Source: Acidobacteria bacterium UBA2161 (GTDB taxonomy: Bacteria > Acidobacteriota > Vicinamibacteria > Vicinamibacterales > UBA823). From it: a DNA stretch of 64,000 bases. The DNA lies in assembly GCA_002328835.1 (NCBI GenBank), contig DCWN01000007.1, forward strand, positions 41,716 through 105,715, read 5' to 3'. Within the stretch, counting starts at the first letter, position 1, and every line of letters starts with the position of its first letter. The position numbers were made by a program, and so were the translations under genes. Positions 1-8,966 of this stretch are shown in pieces. The notes beneath the pieces are model-generated. The model ran no database searches, had not been told where the DNA came from, and was given only the letters and a program-made list of their open reading frames with translations.

Positions 1-1217
1 AGCAAGATGCGGATAGGCCGCCGGCGCCGTGGGTCCACGTCAATGACGTTGCGGGCTTCATCGGACCGGAGATTTTCCGGACGCGCGAACAGCTGGTCCG
101 CTGCTGCCTTGAAGACACCGTTGCGGGCAAGCTCCACGGCCTGACGATCGGGCTCGACATCTGTTCAACCCTGCACATGGACGTCGACTTGGACGACCTC
201 AACTGGTGCATCGACCGGATCCTGCCGGCCAATCCGGCCTATCTGATGGCGCTTCCGACGAAGAACGACCCGATGTTGAGCTACCTGACGACCGGCTTCC
301 AGGATCATGTCCGCATCCGCGAGAAGCTTGGCTACAAGGTCGACGACGCGATGTGGCGCTTCTTCAAGGACCTCGAGGTTATCGACACCGACGGGCACCC
401 GACTCGGCACTTCGGCCAGCCCGCGTGGGTCTACATGAAATACCGACAGCGAAGAGGGGACCGGCGCCCGGCGGCGGAGATCCTCGTTGAAGGTCGGCGT
501 CACATCGAGGACGTTCGGAGCCGCGGAGTCTTCATCGCCGAGAGCCACGGCCGAGAGGTCTGGCAGCTGGATTCCGAGCTCGATCGTCAGATTCGGCACC
601 TCTATCGGGACTCGAAGGAATCGATCTGGGCCGAATTGCCCACGGATTTCGCCTCAGGTGTGAAGCCGAGTCTCGAGGTGGCCACGACGTCGGAGAGCCG
701 CAGAGACTACATCCTGCACCCTCCCACCGGCGAGACGCTCCGTCCATCGTCAGAACGAGCGATTCGTCGGCTGGCGGCGAACCGGGACGATCGTTACGAT
801 GCGCAGATCGTGATTTCGGACGGTCTCAACGCCTATGCGTTGATCGACGAGGGACACCTGCAGCCTTTTCTGAGGGTGCTTCGCCCCGAGCTTGGCAAGG
901 CCGGTTTCAACCTCGCGCCCGAGCACATCGTCGTCACCGCCGGCCGCGTCCGCGCCGGCTACCGAATCGGCGAATTGCTCTTCGGAGGTTCGGGAGCTGG
1001 CGGATTCAAGCGGTCAATCCTCCACATCGTCGGCGAACGTCCAGGCTCCGGCCACCACGCCTTCTCCGTCTACATCACCCGCGCTCCGACAACGACCTGG
1101 GCCACCCCCGGGCTCACCGATCACAACCTGACGAAAGTCGTCTCCGGCATAGCCGACACCGCCCTCGACCCGACCGAAGCCGCCGCCGACACCGTGAGAA
1201 TCCTCTCATCGATGTGA
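1..1217 (+). CDS. eutBC: Ethanolamine ammonia-lyase, EutB-EutC single chain (5' truncated)
   Basis: The reading frame is open from base 3, so the gene enters from outside the window; about 404 C-terminal residues are present. The first part matches the end of EutB, the catalytic heavy chain, with the segment NDVAGFIGPEIF followed by the hallmark LPTKNDPMLSYLTTGFQDH. The second part matches EutC, the light chain, with SDGLNAYALIDEGHL, a VTAGRVRAGYRIGELLFGG stretch and a GERPGSGHHAFSVY stretch. No stop or restart separates them, so both subunits are one polypeptide. The enzyme is adenosylcobalamin-dependent and cleaves ethanolamine to acetaldehyde and ammonia. No microcompartment genes lie downstream, which suggests use of ethanolamine as a nitrogen source (inference). 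Confidence 0.93.
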   Translation, partial: QDADRPPAPWVHVNDVAGFIGPEIFRTREQLVRCCLEDTVAGKLHGLTIGLDICSTLHMDVDLDDLNWCIDRILPANPAYLMALPTKNDPMLSYLTTGFQDHVRIREKLGYKVDDAMWRFFKDLEVIDTDGHPTRHFGQPAWVYMKYRQRRGDRRPAAEILVEGRRHIEDVRSRGVFIAESHGREVWQLDSELDRQIRHLYRDSKESIWAELPTDFASGVKPSLEVATTSESRRDYILHPPTGETLRPSSERAIRRLAANRDDRYDAQIVISDGLNAYALIDEGHLQPFLRVLRPELGKAGFNLAPEHIVVTAGRVRAGYRIGELLFGGSGAGGFKRSILHIVGERPGSGHHAFSVYITRAPTTTWATPGLTDHNLTKVVSGIADTALDPTEAAADTVRILSSM

Positions 1218-1326
1218 CTCGATAGCCGCTCGATTCGACCGGGCCCGGCCGAGTGTGGCGAGGAGCGGGACGCCAGTGTAGACTGCTCAGACCGCCTCTG
1301 GCATTCACAGTTCGCAGGGAGTCTTG

Positions 1327-3636
1327 ATGCGCTACACACTCTCGTTGCTGTTCGTACTGCCCGTGTTGCTACCGGCTTCGACGCTCGCGCAGCCGGTCGT
1401 GACCGCCGACGATTACGCCCGGGCCGAGCGGTTTCTGGGCGGCCAGACCGACCCGCTGGTGACGGGCGTCATCACGAGCGCTACATGGCTCGACGGCGAT
1501 CGACTCGCCTACCAGAACCGGATTCCCGAGGGCCGTGAGTTCGTGATCGCCGACCCGGCCGACGGAACCCGGGCGCGCGCCTTCGACCACGAGCGGCTGG
1601 CCGACGCGCTCGGCGCCGCGACCGGAAACGACCAGAGTTTCGACGCATTCGACCTGCCCGCGCAGGGCCGCTTCGCCGACGACGGGGCCTCGATCACCTT
1701 CGGCTCACGCGGACGCCAGTACACCTGCGTCATCGAGAGCCACGTCTGTAGCCGGGTACCGCGCGAGGAAGTCGCGGCGGCGCGAAACGCCATCGTCTCA
1801 CCCGACGGCCGGCGCGCCGCCTTCATTCGCGATTACAACCTGTGGGTACGCGACCTGCCGACGGGTGACGAGACCCAGCTCACGGCCGACGGCGCCGAGC
1901 ACTACGGCTACGCGACCAACAACGCGGGGTGGGTCCGCAGCGACCAGCCCGTTCTGCTCTGGTCGCCCGATTCCGAGAAGATCGCGACCTTTCAGCACGA
2001 CGGCCGCAACGTCGGCGAGATGTACCTGGTGTCGACCGAGGTCGGACACTCGGAGTTAGAGGCTTGGAAGTACCCGCTGGCCGGCGACGACCACATCTTC
2101 ACGATGCGCCGCATCGTCGCCCACGTCGACGATGCGCGTGTCGTGGACCTGCTGATGGCGCCCGACCCGCACCGCTCGACGATTTCCGACCACGTCGCGA
2201 CTCGCGGCGGTCAGTGGCTGGACGTCGAGTGGAGTGACGACTCGTCGTTGCTCGCGTTCGTGTCGTCCTCGCGCGATCACAAGCAGGCGACACTCCGCCT
2301 GGCCGACGCCGTGGCCGGCGAGGTGCGCGAGGTGATGAGCGAGACGGCGGAGACCTACTTCGAGTCGGGCCAGGGCCGGGTCAACTGGCACGTCCTGCCA
2401 GAGTCGAACGAGGCGATCTGGTTCTCGGAACGGGACAACTGGGGCCACCTTTACTTGTACGACCTCGAGCGCGGCGAGCTGAAGCACCGGATCACGTCTG
2501 GCGACTGGACGGTGCTCCAGCTGCGGCGGATCGACAAGCCTAACCGGATGCTGTACTTCACGGCAGCCGGGCGGGAGCCGGGCGATCCCTACTTCCACTA
2601 CCTGTACCGGATCGGCATGGACGGTTCGGACCTGGAGCTGCTGACACCCGAGCCGGCGCACCACGCCGTCACGCTGTCGGCGTCGGGCGACTATTTCGTC
2701 GACAACTACTCGACGCCGGCGACGCCTGGCGCCGCGGTCCTGCGCCGGGCCGATGGCAACTCGGTCATGACACTCGAGGAGACCGACATCTCACGCCTCG
2801 AGGCGCATGGCTGGCAAGCGCCGATTCCGTTCACCGTCACTGCGCGCGACGGCGTGACCGATCTCCACGGCCTGATGTATCAGCCGTCTGTTCTCGACCA
2901 GTCACGCTCCTACCCGGTGCTCAACTACCTCTATCCGGGCCCACAGGGCGGCAGCGTCGGCAGCCGCGCGTTCCGGCCGGCCCGCGCGGATAAGCAGGCG
3001 ATCGCCGAGCTCGGGTTCATCGTCGTCGAGGTCGACGCGATGGGCACGCCGGGGCGGTCGAAGTCGTTCCACGACGTCTACTACGGGAACATGGGCGACA
3101 ACGGGCTGCCCGATCAGATCGCGATGATCCAGGAACTGGCGGGGCGGCATCCATGGATGGACCTCGACCGGGTCGGCATCTGGGGACACTCGGGCGGCGG
3201 CTTCGCTTCGACCGACGCCATCCTCCGCTATCCCGACTTCTACAAGGTCGCGGTCTCTGGCGCCGGCAACCACGACAACCGGAACTACGAGGACGACTGG
3301 GCCGAGAAGTGGCAGGGACTTCTCGAAACGGACCCCGATGGCACGACGAACTACGACAACCAGGCGAACCAGCTGCTTGCCGAGAACCTGAAGGGGAAGC
3401 TGCTGCTGGCGCACGGCACGATGGACAGCAACGTGCCGCCGTCGAACACGCTGCTGGTCGTCGACGCGTTGATCGCGGCCAACAAGGACTTCGATCTGGT
3501 CATGTTCCCGAACCGCGGCCACGGCTTCGGCCGCGAGCCGTACTGGATGCGGCGGCGCTGGGACTACTTTGTGGAGCACCTGCTCGGCGCCGAACCGCCG
3601 AAGGAGTACGAGCTGGGTACGATTGCAGGACGGTGA
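1327..3636 (+). CDS. Exported DPP-IV-like S9 peptidase
   Basis: A 769-residue protein. The ATG at 1327 is preceded by AGGGAG about 5 nt upstream; a TTG one codon earlier is less likely. The N-terminus is a Sec signal peptide ending near LPASTLAQP. Residues ~60-480 form a DPP-IV-type N-terminal propeller, and the last ~250 residues are the peptidase S9 alpha/beta-hydrolase domain. The triad is visible: Ser622 in GHSGGG, Asp700 in GTMDSN and His732 in RGHGF. It should cleave oligopeptides, probably X-Pro dipeptides, in the periplasm. It lies 98 nt upstream of the next gene on the same strand. It is one of three S9 peptidases in the window, which differ in length and active-site sequence. Confidence 0.92.
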   Translation: MRYTLSLLFVLPVLLPASTLAQPVVTADDYARAERFLGGQTDPLVTGVITSATWLDGDRLAYQNRIPEGREFVIADPADGTRARAFDHERLADALGAATGNDQSFDAFDLPAQGRFADDGASITFGSRGRQYTCVIESHVCSRVPREEVAAARNAIVSPDGRRAAFIRDYNLWVRDLPTGDETQLTADGAEHYGYATNNAGWVRSDQPVLLWSPDSEKIATFQHDGRNVGEMYLVSTEVGHSELEAWKYPLAGDDHIFTMRRIVAHVDDARVVDLLMAPDPHRSTISDHVATRGGQWLDVEWSDDSSLLAFVSSSRDHKQATLRLADAVAGEVREVMSETAETYFESGQGRVNWHVLPESNEAIWFSERDNWGHLYLYDLERGELKHRITSGDWTVLQLRRIDKPNRMLYFTAAGREPGDPYFHYLYRIGMDGSDLELLTPEPAHHAVTLSASGDYFVDNYSTPATPGAAVLRRADGNSVMTLEETDISRLEAHGWQAPIPFTVTARDGVTDLHGLMYQPSVLDQSRSYPVLNYLYPGPQGGSVGSRAFRPARADKQAIAELGFIVVEVDAMGTPGRSKSFHDVYYGNMGDNGLPDQIAMIQELAGRHPWMDLDRVGIWGHSGGGFASTDAILRYPDFYKVAVSGAGNHDNRNYEDDWAEKWQGLLETDPDGTTNYDNQANQLLAENLKGKLLLAHGTMDSNVPPSNTLLVVDALIAANKDFDLVMFPNRGHGFGREPYWMRRRWDYFVEHLLGAEPPKEYELGTIAGR

Positions 3637-3734
3637 CGTCACCATGCCGTCGTTGGGGCAACCAAGGCCTGAAACGGCCCCGAGCCCGGCATCGTCATGA
3701 TGTTCGACACGACGAACACTTGGAGGAACGATCC

Positions 3735-5057
3735 GTGACCCGACGACCGCTCCTGTGGCTCCTGGTTCTTGTCATCGTTACGGCCTGGGCCGCCCCCGCC
3801 GCGGCGCAGTCCGGCGAGGCCCACTGGCCGCAGTGGCGCGGGCCGACGGCAACCGGAGCGTCGGCCGACGCCACGCCGCCGCTCGAGTGGAGCGAGACCG
3901 AGAACATCAGATGGAAGATCGAGGTGCCCGGCCGCGGCTCGGGCTCGCCCGTCATCTGGGGCGACCAGCTCTTCCTCCTGACCGCCGTGCCCACCAACGT
4001 CGCCGACGACGCCGCGCACGAACCCCGCGGTGGGTACAGCCCGCGTGACCTTCACCAGTTCATGGTGATGGCGATCGATCGCCACGACGGCAGCATCATC
4101 TGGGAGCGAACCGCCCGCGAGAATACGCCGCACGAGGCGACGCACGGTGAGAACGGCAGCTGGGCATCGAGTTCAGCCGTCACGAACGGAGAACTGGTGT
4201 TCGCATCGTTCGAGTCCGAGGGCCTCTACGCCTACACCATGGATGGCGCGCTCGTCTGGGAGAACGACTTCGGCGACAAGACGATGCGGAACCAGTTCGG
4301 TGAGGGCACGACGCCGGCGTTGCACGGCGACCGGCTCGTCGTCGTCTGGGACCATCAGGGTCAGTCGTTCGTCGCCGCGCTCGACGCCGCCACCGGCGAA
4401 GAGGTCTGGCGGACGAACCGCGACGAAATCGACTCCTGGGCGACGCCGCTCATCGTCGAACACGGCGGCGGCGCCCAGATCATCGTGAGCGGCCGCGATC
4501 AGCTGTTCAGCTACGACCTGGAGAACGGTGACGTCGTCTGGTACGCCGACGGCATGACGATGAACCCGATCCCGTCGCCGGTCGCCGCCGATGGGCTGGT
4601 CATCATCATGGCCGGCTACCGCGGGAACGACCTGAAGGCGGTCGATCTGTCGCTGGCCAAGGGCGACATCACCGGCACCGATGCGATCGTCTGGGCGTTC
4701 GACCGTGATACGCCCTACGTTCCGTCGCCGCTTCTGTACGAAGACCACCTCTACTTCCTGAAGCGGAACAACGGGCTCCTGTCGGTCTTCGACGCCAGGA
4801 CCGGCACACCCCACTACCAGTTGCAGCGGCTGCCCGAGGTCCCGAACATCTTCGCCTCACCGGTGGGCGCGGCGGGGCGTGTCTACCTCCCAGGACGCGA
4901 CGGCACGACGCTCGTCATCCGCCACGGCGGGACCTACGAGGTGCTCGCCGCCAATACGCTTGCCGACGGCTTCGACGCCTCGCCGGCGCTCGTCGGCGAC
5001 ACGATCTACCTGCGCGGCTATAACAGCCTGTACGCCATCGGCGAAGGCGGAAACTAG
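3735..5057 (+). CDS. Exported PQQ-like beta-propeller protein
   Basis: A 440-residue protein from a GTG at 3735, with GGAGG 8 nt upstream. A signal peptide (LLVLVIVTAWAAPAAAQ) precedes HWPQWRGP, the usual opening of this outer-surface propeller family. Repeated blades carry the A-x-D-x-x-(T/N)-G-x-x-x-W pattern, for example AIDRHDGSIIWER and ALDAATGEEVWR. It resembles BamB and small PQQ_2-repeat proteins rather than a full quinoprotein dehydrogenase, because it lacks the extended active-site loops. Substrate or partner is unknown. The stop overlaps by 4 nt the stop of the convergent gene at 5054-6457, so there is no room for a conventional terminator between them. Confidence 0.85.
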   Translation: MTRRPLLWLLVLVIVTAWAAPAAAQSGEAHWPQWRGPTATGASADATPPLEWSETENIRWKIEVPGRGSGSPVIWGDQLFLLTAVPTNVADDAAHEPRGGYSPRDLHQFMVMAIDRHDGSIIWERTARENTPHEATHGENGSWASSSAVTNGELVFASFESEGLYAYTMDGALVWENDFGDKTMRNQFGEGTTPALHGDRLVVVWDHQGQSFVAALDAATGEEVWRTNRDEIDSWATPLIVEHGGGAQIIVSGRDQLFSYDLENGDVVWYADGMTMNPIPSPVAADGLVIIMAGYRGNDLKAVDLSLAKGDITGTDAIVWAFDRDTPYVPSPLLYEDHLYFLKRNNGLLSVFDARTGTPHYQLQRLPEVPNIFASPVGAAGRVYLPGRDGTTLVIRHGGTYEVLAANTLADGFDASPALVGDTIYLRGYNSLYAIGEGGN

Positions 5058-6457
5058 CGCGGGTCGGGCTCGGCCAGGATTTCCATCCACCCCTCGCGGT
5101 CGGAGCCGACGCGCAGCCGCAGGTCGGCCGGGGTCAACGCGTCGAACTCGGCCAAATCGACCAGTTCAAGGAATGGCGTCGTCGGGTCGATCGACAGTTC
5201 CCAGCGCTGTTGCGGGGCGCCGGCCGCGCCTGAGCCTCCGCCCAGGAGTTCGACCGTTCCCCGCCACGCACCTGACGGACAGAGCGCAATCGTCGCGCGA
5301 CCGGTGTCGGCCGATACGCGGAGCGTGACGGCGAGGTCACGATTCGCGAAGGTCAGGCCGCCGGTCCCATGGTACGGGTACATCCATTCGGTCCATTCGA
5401 TCGCTTCACCCGGCGACAGCGGCCGTCGCTCATCGGGATACGTCCGGCTGGTGCCACCCCACATCTCGGCGTAGCCGGCGTTCGGCGCGCTCGAGCCCAT
5501 CGGGATCCCGGTCGGCCGGTGGCCGTAGGTCCAGACGTCGACGCCGGGCGTCACCTCCGGGTCGAACACCCGAACGATCCCTTCGCCGGCGTCGTGCGAA
5601 TACGCGCTGTAGAAGCCATGCGCGAGACCATCGGCCATCAGGTCGCCCATCGCCGACCAGCCGTCGATGAACCGGAGCGGGCTCGTCGCCCAGTCCTGGG
5701 GACTCGGTCCGAGATTCGCCTGCCACCGCCCCTCGATGAGAATCCGTTCGGTCGGAATGATGAACTCGGTGCCGTCGGTCAGTTCGTTCTGACCGCCCGG
5801 CGCCCACTGCGGGTTGACCCAGTGGGCGTACTCGATCGTCTCGTCCGTCGGGTTCGTGATCCCGATCGTCGTCTCGAAGAACGCCCGATCCGGTCGGAGT
5901 GCGATCTCTATCGTCTCCGCGAGGCCGGTGCCCGGTTCGCGCACCCGCATTCGAACCGCCTTCCGCCGGCCGGAATCCTCGGCAATCTCCCAATCCCACG
6001 GCAACGCCCAGGTCGTGCCGTGCTCGTCACCCGGCAGCGTGTACTCGATACCGCCGATCCAGAGCCACCATCCGGTGTCGTTGGCGGCGCCACCGACGGT
6101 CGCAATGTCGTTGTGCCAGAGCGTCTCGTGGCCGGTCGGCTTGTAGACGAACGAGTAGACCCGCCCCATCGCCGGCAGCAGCGTGAGTCGGACGTAGCGG
6201 TTCTCGAGGACGACGGCCGCGTGATCCTTCTGCACGATCCGTTGGCGGTCGACCCGCCGGAGATCGAGATGCGGGTACGGATCACCGTCGCGGTAGTAGA
6301 TCGCCGGCTCGTAGTCGACCTGAGGGATCGTCAGCGTGACGGTGTCGCGCGAGAACTGAGGCCGGGCCTGATCAGGGGCCTGAACGGACACCGATGCGGC
6401 GCCTGAGGAAAGCGCAAGCGTCGCGGCAACGGCCGGCACGCAGCGTCGGACCCACAC
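5054..6457 (-). CDS. Exported DUF5107-like protein (galactose-mutarotase-like fold)
   Basis: A 467-residue protein. The GTG at 6457 is chosen because GAGGTGGG lies just upstream and the peptide MWVRRCVPAVAATLALSSGA reads as a signal sequence. Codons further upstream in this frame overlap the neighbouring methyltransferase and look non-coding. The mature protein has LENRYVRLTLLPAMGRVYSF, characteristic of DUF5107 and related aldose-epimerase-like beta-sandwich proteins, followed by NPTDETIEYAHWVNPQWAPGG and a long beta-rich region. Members bind or modify carbohydrate; no catalytic residue can be assigned here. It sits 25 nt downstream of the methyltransferase gene on the same strand and may be co-transcribed with it. 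Confidence 0.75.
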   Translation of the reverse strand: MWVRRCVPAVAATLALSSGAASVSVQAPDQARPQFSRDTVTLTIPQVDYEPAIYYRDGDPYPHLDLRRVDRQRIVQKDHAAVVLENRYVRLTLLPAMGRVYSFVYKPTGHETLWHNDIATVGGAANDTGWWLWIGGIEYTLPGDEHGTTWALPWDWEIAEDSGRRKAVRMRVREPGTGLAETIEIALRPDRAFFETTIGITNPTDETIEYAHWVNPQWAPGGQNELTDGTEFIIPTERILIEGRWQANLGPSPQDWATSPLRFIDGWSAMGDLMADGLAHGFYSAYSHDAGEGIVRVFDPEVTPGVDVWTYGHRPTGIPMGSSAPNAGYAEMWGGTSRTYPDERRPLSPGEAIEWTEWMYPYHGTGGLTFANRDLAVTLRVSADTGRATIALCPSGAWRGTVELLGGGSGAAGAPQQRWELSIDPTTPFLELVDLAEFDALTPADLRLRVGSDREGWMEILAEPDPR

Positions 6458-6482
6458 CCGCCCACCTCGATCGGCGCGGTAC

Positions 6483-7187
6483 TCAGTCGGCCGGCTTCTG
6501 CGCGACCAGTCGGACGAGCGCCGCCGGTCCGCGGTGCATCCCGTCGTCCAGCTCCACGACGCGGTCTTCGTAGTGGACGACCCGCAGCGGGCCGATCGCC
6601 TCGAACAGCTCGTTCGGTGCAAGCAGGGCCTCCGGACTCCGCGGGCCGAATGGCCCGCCCTTCTCGGGGTGATCGGTCGAGAAGTGCTCGAGGACGAAGT
6701 AGCCGCCCGGCTTGAGGGCCGCGACGATGCGCGGAAGCAGTGCGCGATCCAGGTAGTAGAAGTCGGTGATGAGGTCCCACCGGTCCTGGCCGAGATCCCA
6801 CTCGGAGAGATTGGCGACAACACCGTCGATACCGACGCCCCGTGAGGCTGCCAGCTTGTCGGCCTCGGCCACTCCGACCGGCGAGATGTCGACGCCGGTC
6901 ACATCGAAGCCAAGCTCGGCGATATAGACCGCGTTGCGTCCCTCACCCATGGCAAGGACCAGTGCCTCGCCCTCGCCCAGGCGCCCGCCAATCTCTCGGA
7001 GGAATCGCGCCGGCGCCTCACCGTAGAGGTGGCCGTCACGCTCGAACCGGCTGTCCCAGCCGGCAGCGGTGTCCGCACCCATCTGGCGCATCTCGCGGCC
7101 CATGCCGCGGCGTTGGGCCTCCGCGCCGCCGGCGATCAGAATGCCGACAACGATGAAAACGGCTACGCTCCCCTTGAACCATCCCAT
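6483..7187 (-). CDS. Membrane-anchored class I SAM-dependent methyltransferase (TehB-like)
   Basis: A 234-residue protein; the ATG at 7187 has AGGGAG about 9 nt upstream, while an ATG nine codons earlier lacks a ribosome site. An N-terminal hydrophobic segment (VAVFIVVGILIAGGAEAQ) acts as signal or anchor. The methyltransferase core follows: the segment around LVLAMGEGRNAVYIAELG is motif I in the tellurite-resistance TehB or thiopurine type, then GVDISP, and LITDFYYLDRALLPRI in motif II. SAM-binding proteins are normally cytoplasmic, so a signal-like N-terminus is unusual, although related acidobacterial proteins also carry one. Substrate unknown; tellurite, selenite or small thiols are possible. 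Confidence 0.75.
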   Translation of the reverse strand: MGWFKGSVAVFIVVGILIAGGAEAQRRGMGREMRQMGADTAAGWDSRFERDGHLYGEAPARFLREIGGRLGEGEALVLAMGEGRNAVYIAELGFDVTGVDISPVGVAEADKLAASRGVGIDGVVANLSEWDLGQDRWDLITDFYYLDRALLPRIVAALKPGGYFVLEHFSTDHPEKGGPFGPRSPEALLAPNELFEAIGPLRVVHYEDRVVELDDGMHRGPAALVRLVAQKPAD

Positions 7188-7318
7188 TCGGTCCGTCTCC
7201 CTCTGCCGCAACATCGGCGATTCGGTCCAGGGAGCCAGCCTACCATGCGAGAACCGCCCAAGCCGCCGCGGCGTCTAAGAGAACACCGATACCAGACTGA
7301 CCCTGGGGGAGAGCGAGT

Positions 7319-8027
7319 ATGACGAGGCACCGCGTGGCCGAACTCACGGGGAGAACGCTATGGCTCGCGGCAGCTCTTGGCGTCCTGCTGCCCACAGCCT
7401 TGCCACCTTCCGCGCAGGGCCAATCCCGCTACACGAACCTGCAAGTCCTGCCAGCCGACATCAGCCAGGCCGAGATGAACGAGATCATGCTCGCGAACCT
7501 GTAGGGCCTCGGCCTGCCGCGCCGCGCCAACGAGGGATGCTTCCACTGCCACGTCGGCTCGATCGACACGACGCGCCAGAACTGGGATTTCGCCTCCGAC
7601 GAGAAGCCGGCGAAGGCGACGGCGCGGGTGATGATGTCGATGGTCCGTGAGATCAACGCCGGGTATCTCAACACGCTCGAGCGCCGCGCCACGCCCGAGG
7701 TTCGCGTCACCTGTGACACCTGCCACGCCGGCCGCGTGAACCCGATGCCGCTCTCCGAGCTCCTCGTGACGGAGTACGAGAACGACGACCTCGATGCCTT
7801 GACGTCGACCTACCGGACGGCGCGGTCCCGCTATTTTGCCTCCAATGCCTACGACTTCCGGGTCGACACCCTGATCGGTGTCGCCAACCGGCTGGTCGAC
7901 ATGGGCGAACTGGACGATGCAGCTGGCGCCCACGAACTGAATGTGGAGTTCTACGACGACGCCCGGGCGAACGGCGGCCTCATCCAGCTCCGGATGGTGC
8001 AGGCGCTCGAGGCCGACGGCGCCGACC
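7319..8027 (+). pseudogene. Di-haem cytochrome c with TPR-like C-terminus, interrupted by TAG and 3'-truncated
   Basis: The ATG at 7319 follows GGGGGAG and begins a signal peptide (LWLAAALGVLLPTALPPSAQG). The sequence NLQVLPADISQAEMNEIM is typical of the reaction-centre-type cytochrome c family seen in Acidobacteriota. An in-frame TAG at 7502-7504 stops translation after 61 residues, yet the same frame continues without shift through two haem sites, CFHCH and CDTCH, and a helical repeat region. Coding similarity ends near 8027, where the opposite strand becomes the start of an AAA ATPase; the frame then runs on as nonsense to 8152. Two independent lesions make a pseudogene the simplest reading. 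Amber read-through cannot be excluded from sequence alone. Confidence 0.75.
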
Positions 8028-8175
8028 ACTCGAAGAGCGGAAGGCCCAACTCGCTGCCGGCCGTCTCGAGCAGCGCGCGCACCCGTTCCTCTTCGACCGT
8101 CTCGATCGCCAGGAGCGGGTGCAGCGACGCGATCAGCGTCTTAATGTCGTGAAGGCTCGTCGAGGCTGGTGTCAT
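8028..8175 (-). pseudogene. N-terminal stub of a Ycf46-type AAA+ ATPase
   Basis: The ATG at 8175 overlaps the TGA of the DsrE-like gene (ATGA), as in a real operon. The first ~50 codons read as HDIKTLIASLHPLLAIETVE and end with LGLPLFEWS, the N-terminal signature of the Ycf46/AAA family. After FEWS the frame becomes low-quality coding sequence and coincides with the 3' end of the cytochrome gene on the other strand. The Walker A and B regions are absent. This is a truncated remnant left by a deletion, or an assembly misjoin. Confidence 0.7.
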
Positions 8176-8852
8176 TCCCGCTTGTAGGCGAAGCCGTGAG
8201 CCTGGGCTCGCTCGATCGCCACGACCATCGACGGAACGAGGATGACGCCGGGCAGGAGGTTCGCCAGCAGATCTGCCTGGATCGCGTCGGCCTCTCCACG
8301 TCCGGCACGCGCGAGCGCTCCAGAGAACACCCGGAGCGAGTTGGCACAGGTCAGGAACGTCACGCCACGCTCCTGGAGTGCCGAAATACTCATGCCAGGG
8401 GGAACCCGGTCTTCCGGCTGCGGCCGGTAGTACATGTTCCGGACGAGCGGCCGTCCGGTCGACGCGTCGGTGAGGCTCGCGAACTCGCCGATGGCGTACT
8501 TCTCCCACATCGCGTCGGTGAACGCCAGGAACTGGGTCGACCCCGGGTTGGGCGTATAGAGCGTGACGATCGCGTTGACGTCGGACTCGGCCACACCGAA
8601 GGTCTCCGTGTACGCGCGCATGTAGTTCCGCACGTGGGCGTACATCCCGCCGCCGCCGAGCGCCGGGCTATCGAAGAAATACTTGTACCTGCCGTTCAGC
8701 CCATCGAGAAAATCGTCGAGTCCGATCTTCTGGCTCACAACGGCGGCGCGAGCCTCGGCACTTCGCCAGGGGACGCTCGCGGCGGCAACGGCGGCGGCCA
8801 TCCGGGCGAGGAAGCCGCGACGAGGGGTCGATCCAGTCGAGAACGATGTCAT
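8172..8852 (-). CDS. Tat-exported DsrE-like protein
   Basis: A 226-residue protein. The ATG at 8852 has AGGAG 7 nt upstream and opens a twin-arginine-like leader, TPRRGFLARMAAAVAAASVP. The C-terminal half carries the DsrE/DsrF-like pattern GVTFLTCANSLR followed by LLPGVILVPSMVVAIERAQ, with one conserved Cys. DsrE-fold proteins take part in sulfur relay or bind small ligands; exported single-domain members are poorly characterised. The stop overlaps the start of the truncated AAA ATPase, which suggests the two were translationally coupled before the deletion. Confidence 0.75.
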   Translation of the reverse strand: MTSFSTGSTPRRGFLARMAAAVAAASVPWRSAEARAAVVSQKIGLDDFLDGLNGRYKYFFDSPALGGGGMYAHVRNYMRAYTETFGVAESDVNAIVTLYTPNPGSTQFLAFTDAMWEKYAIGEFASLTDASTGRPLVRNMYYRPQPEDRVPPGMSISALQERGVTFLTCANSLRVFSGALARAGRGEADAIQADLLANLLPGVILVPSMVVAIERAQAHGFAYKRE

Positions 8853-8910
8853 CCGTTCACTCCTGCGACGGGCGTGTCGCGCCGAAAGAAACGAAGTTCT
8901 GGGAACGGAC

Positions 8911-8927
8911 AATTATACCGGCGCGGG
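8911..8927 (-). promoter_or_regulatory. Candidate promoter -10 of the DsrE-like gene
   Basis: On the minus strand this reads CCCGCGCCGGTATAATT, containing a perfect TATAAT about 60 nt upstream of the ATG at 8852. The same 17 bases occur at 30387-30403, at a similar distance from another minus-strand gene. No good -35 box is evident, so this may be an extended -10 type promoter. Confidence 0.5.
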
Positions 8928-8966
8928 CGGGACGTCGTGTGACGTCGCCCACCAAAACCGGGCAGA

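Noticed and set aside
5369..6406. Long plus-strand open frame (345 codons)
   Set aside because: It is the antisense of the DUF5107-like gene; Arg-rich, without domains or ribosome site, as expected for GC-rich shadows.
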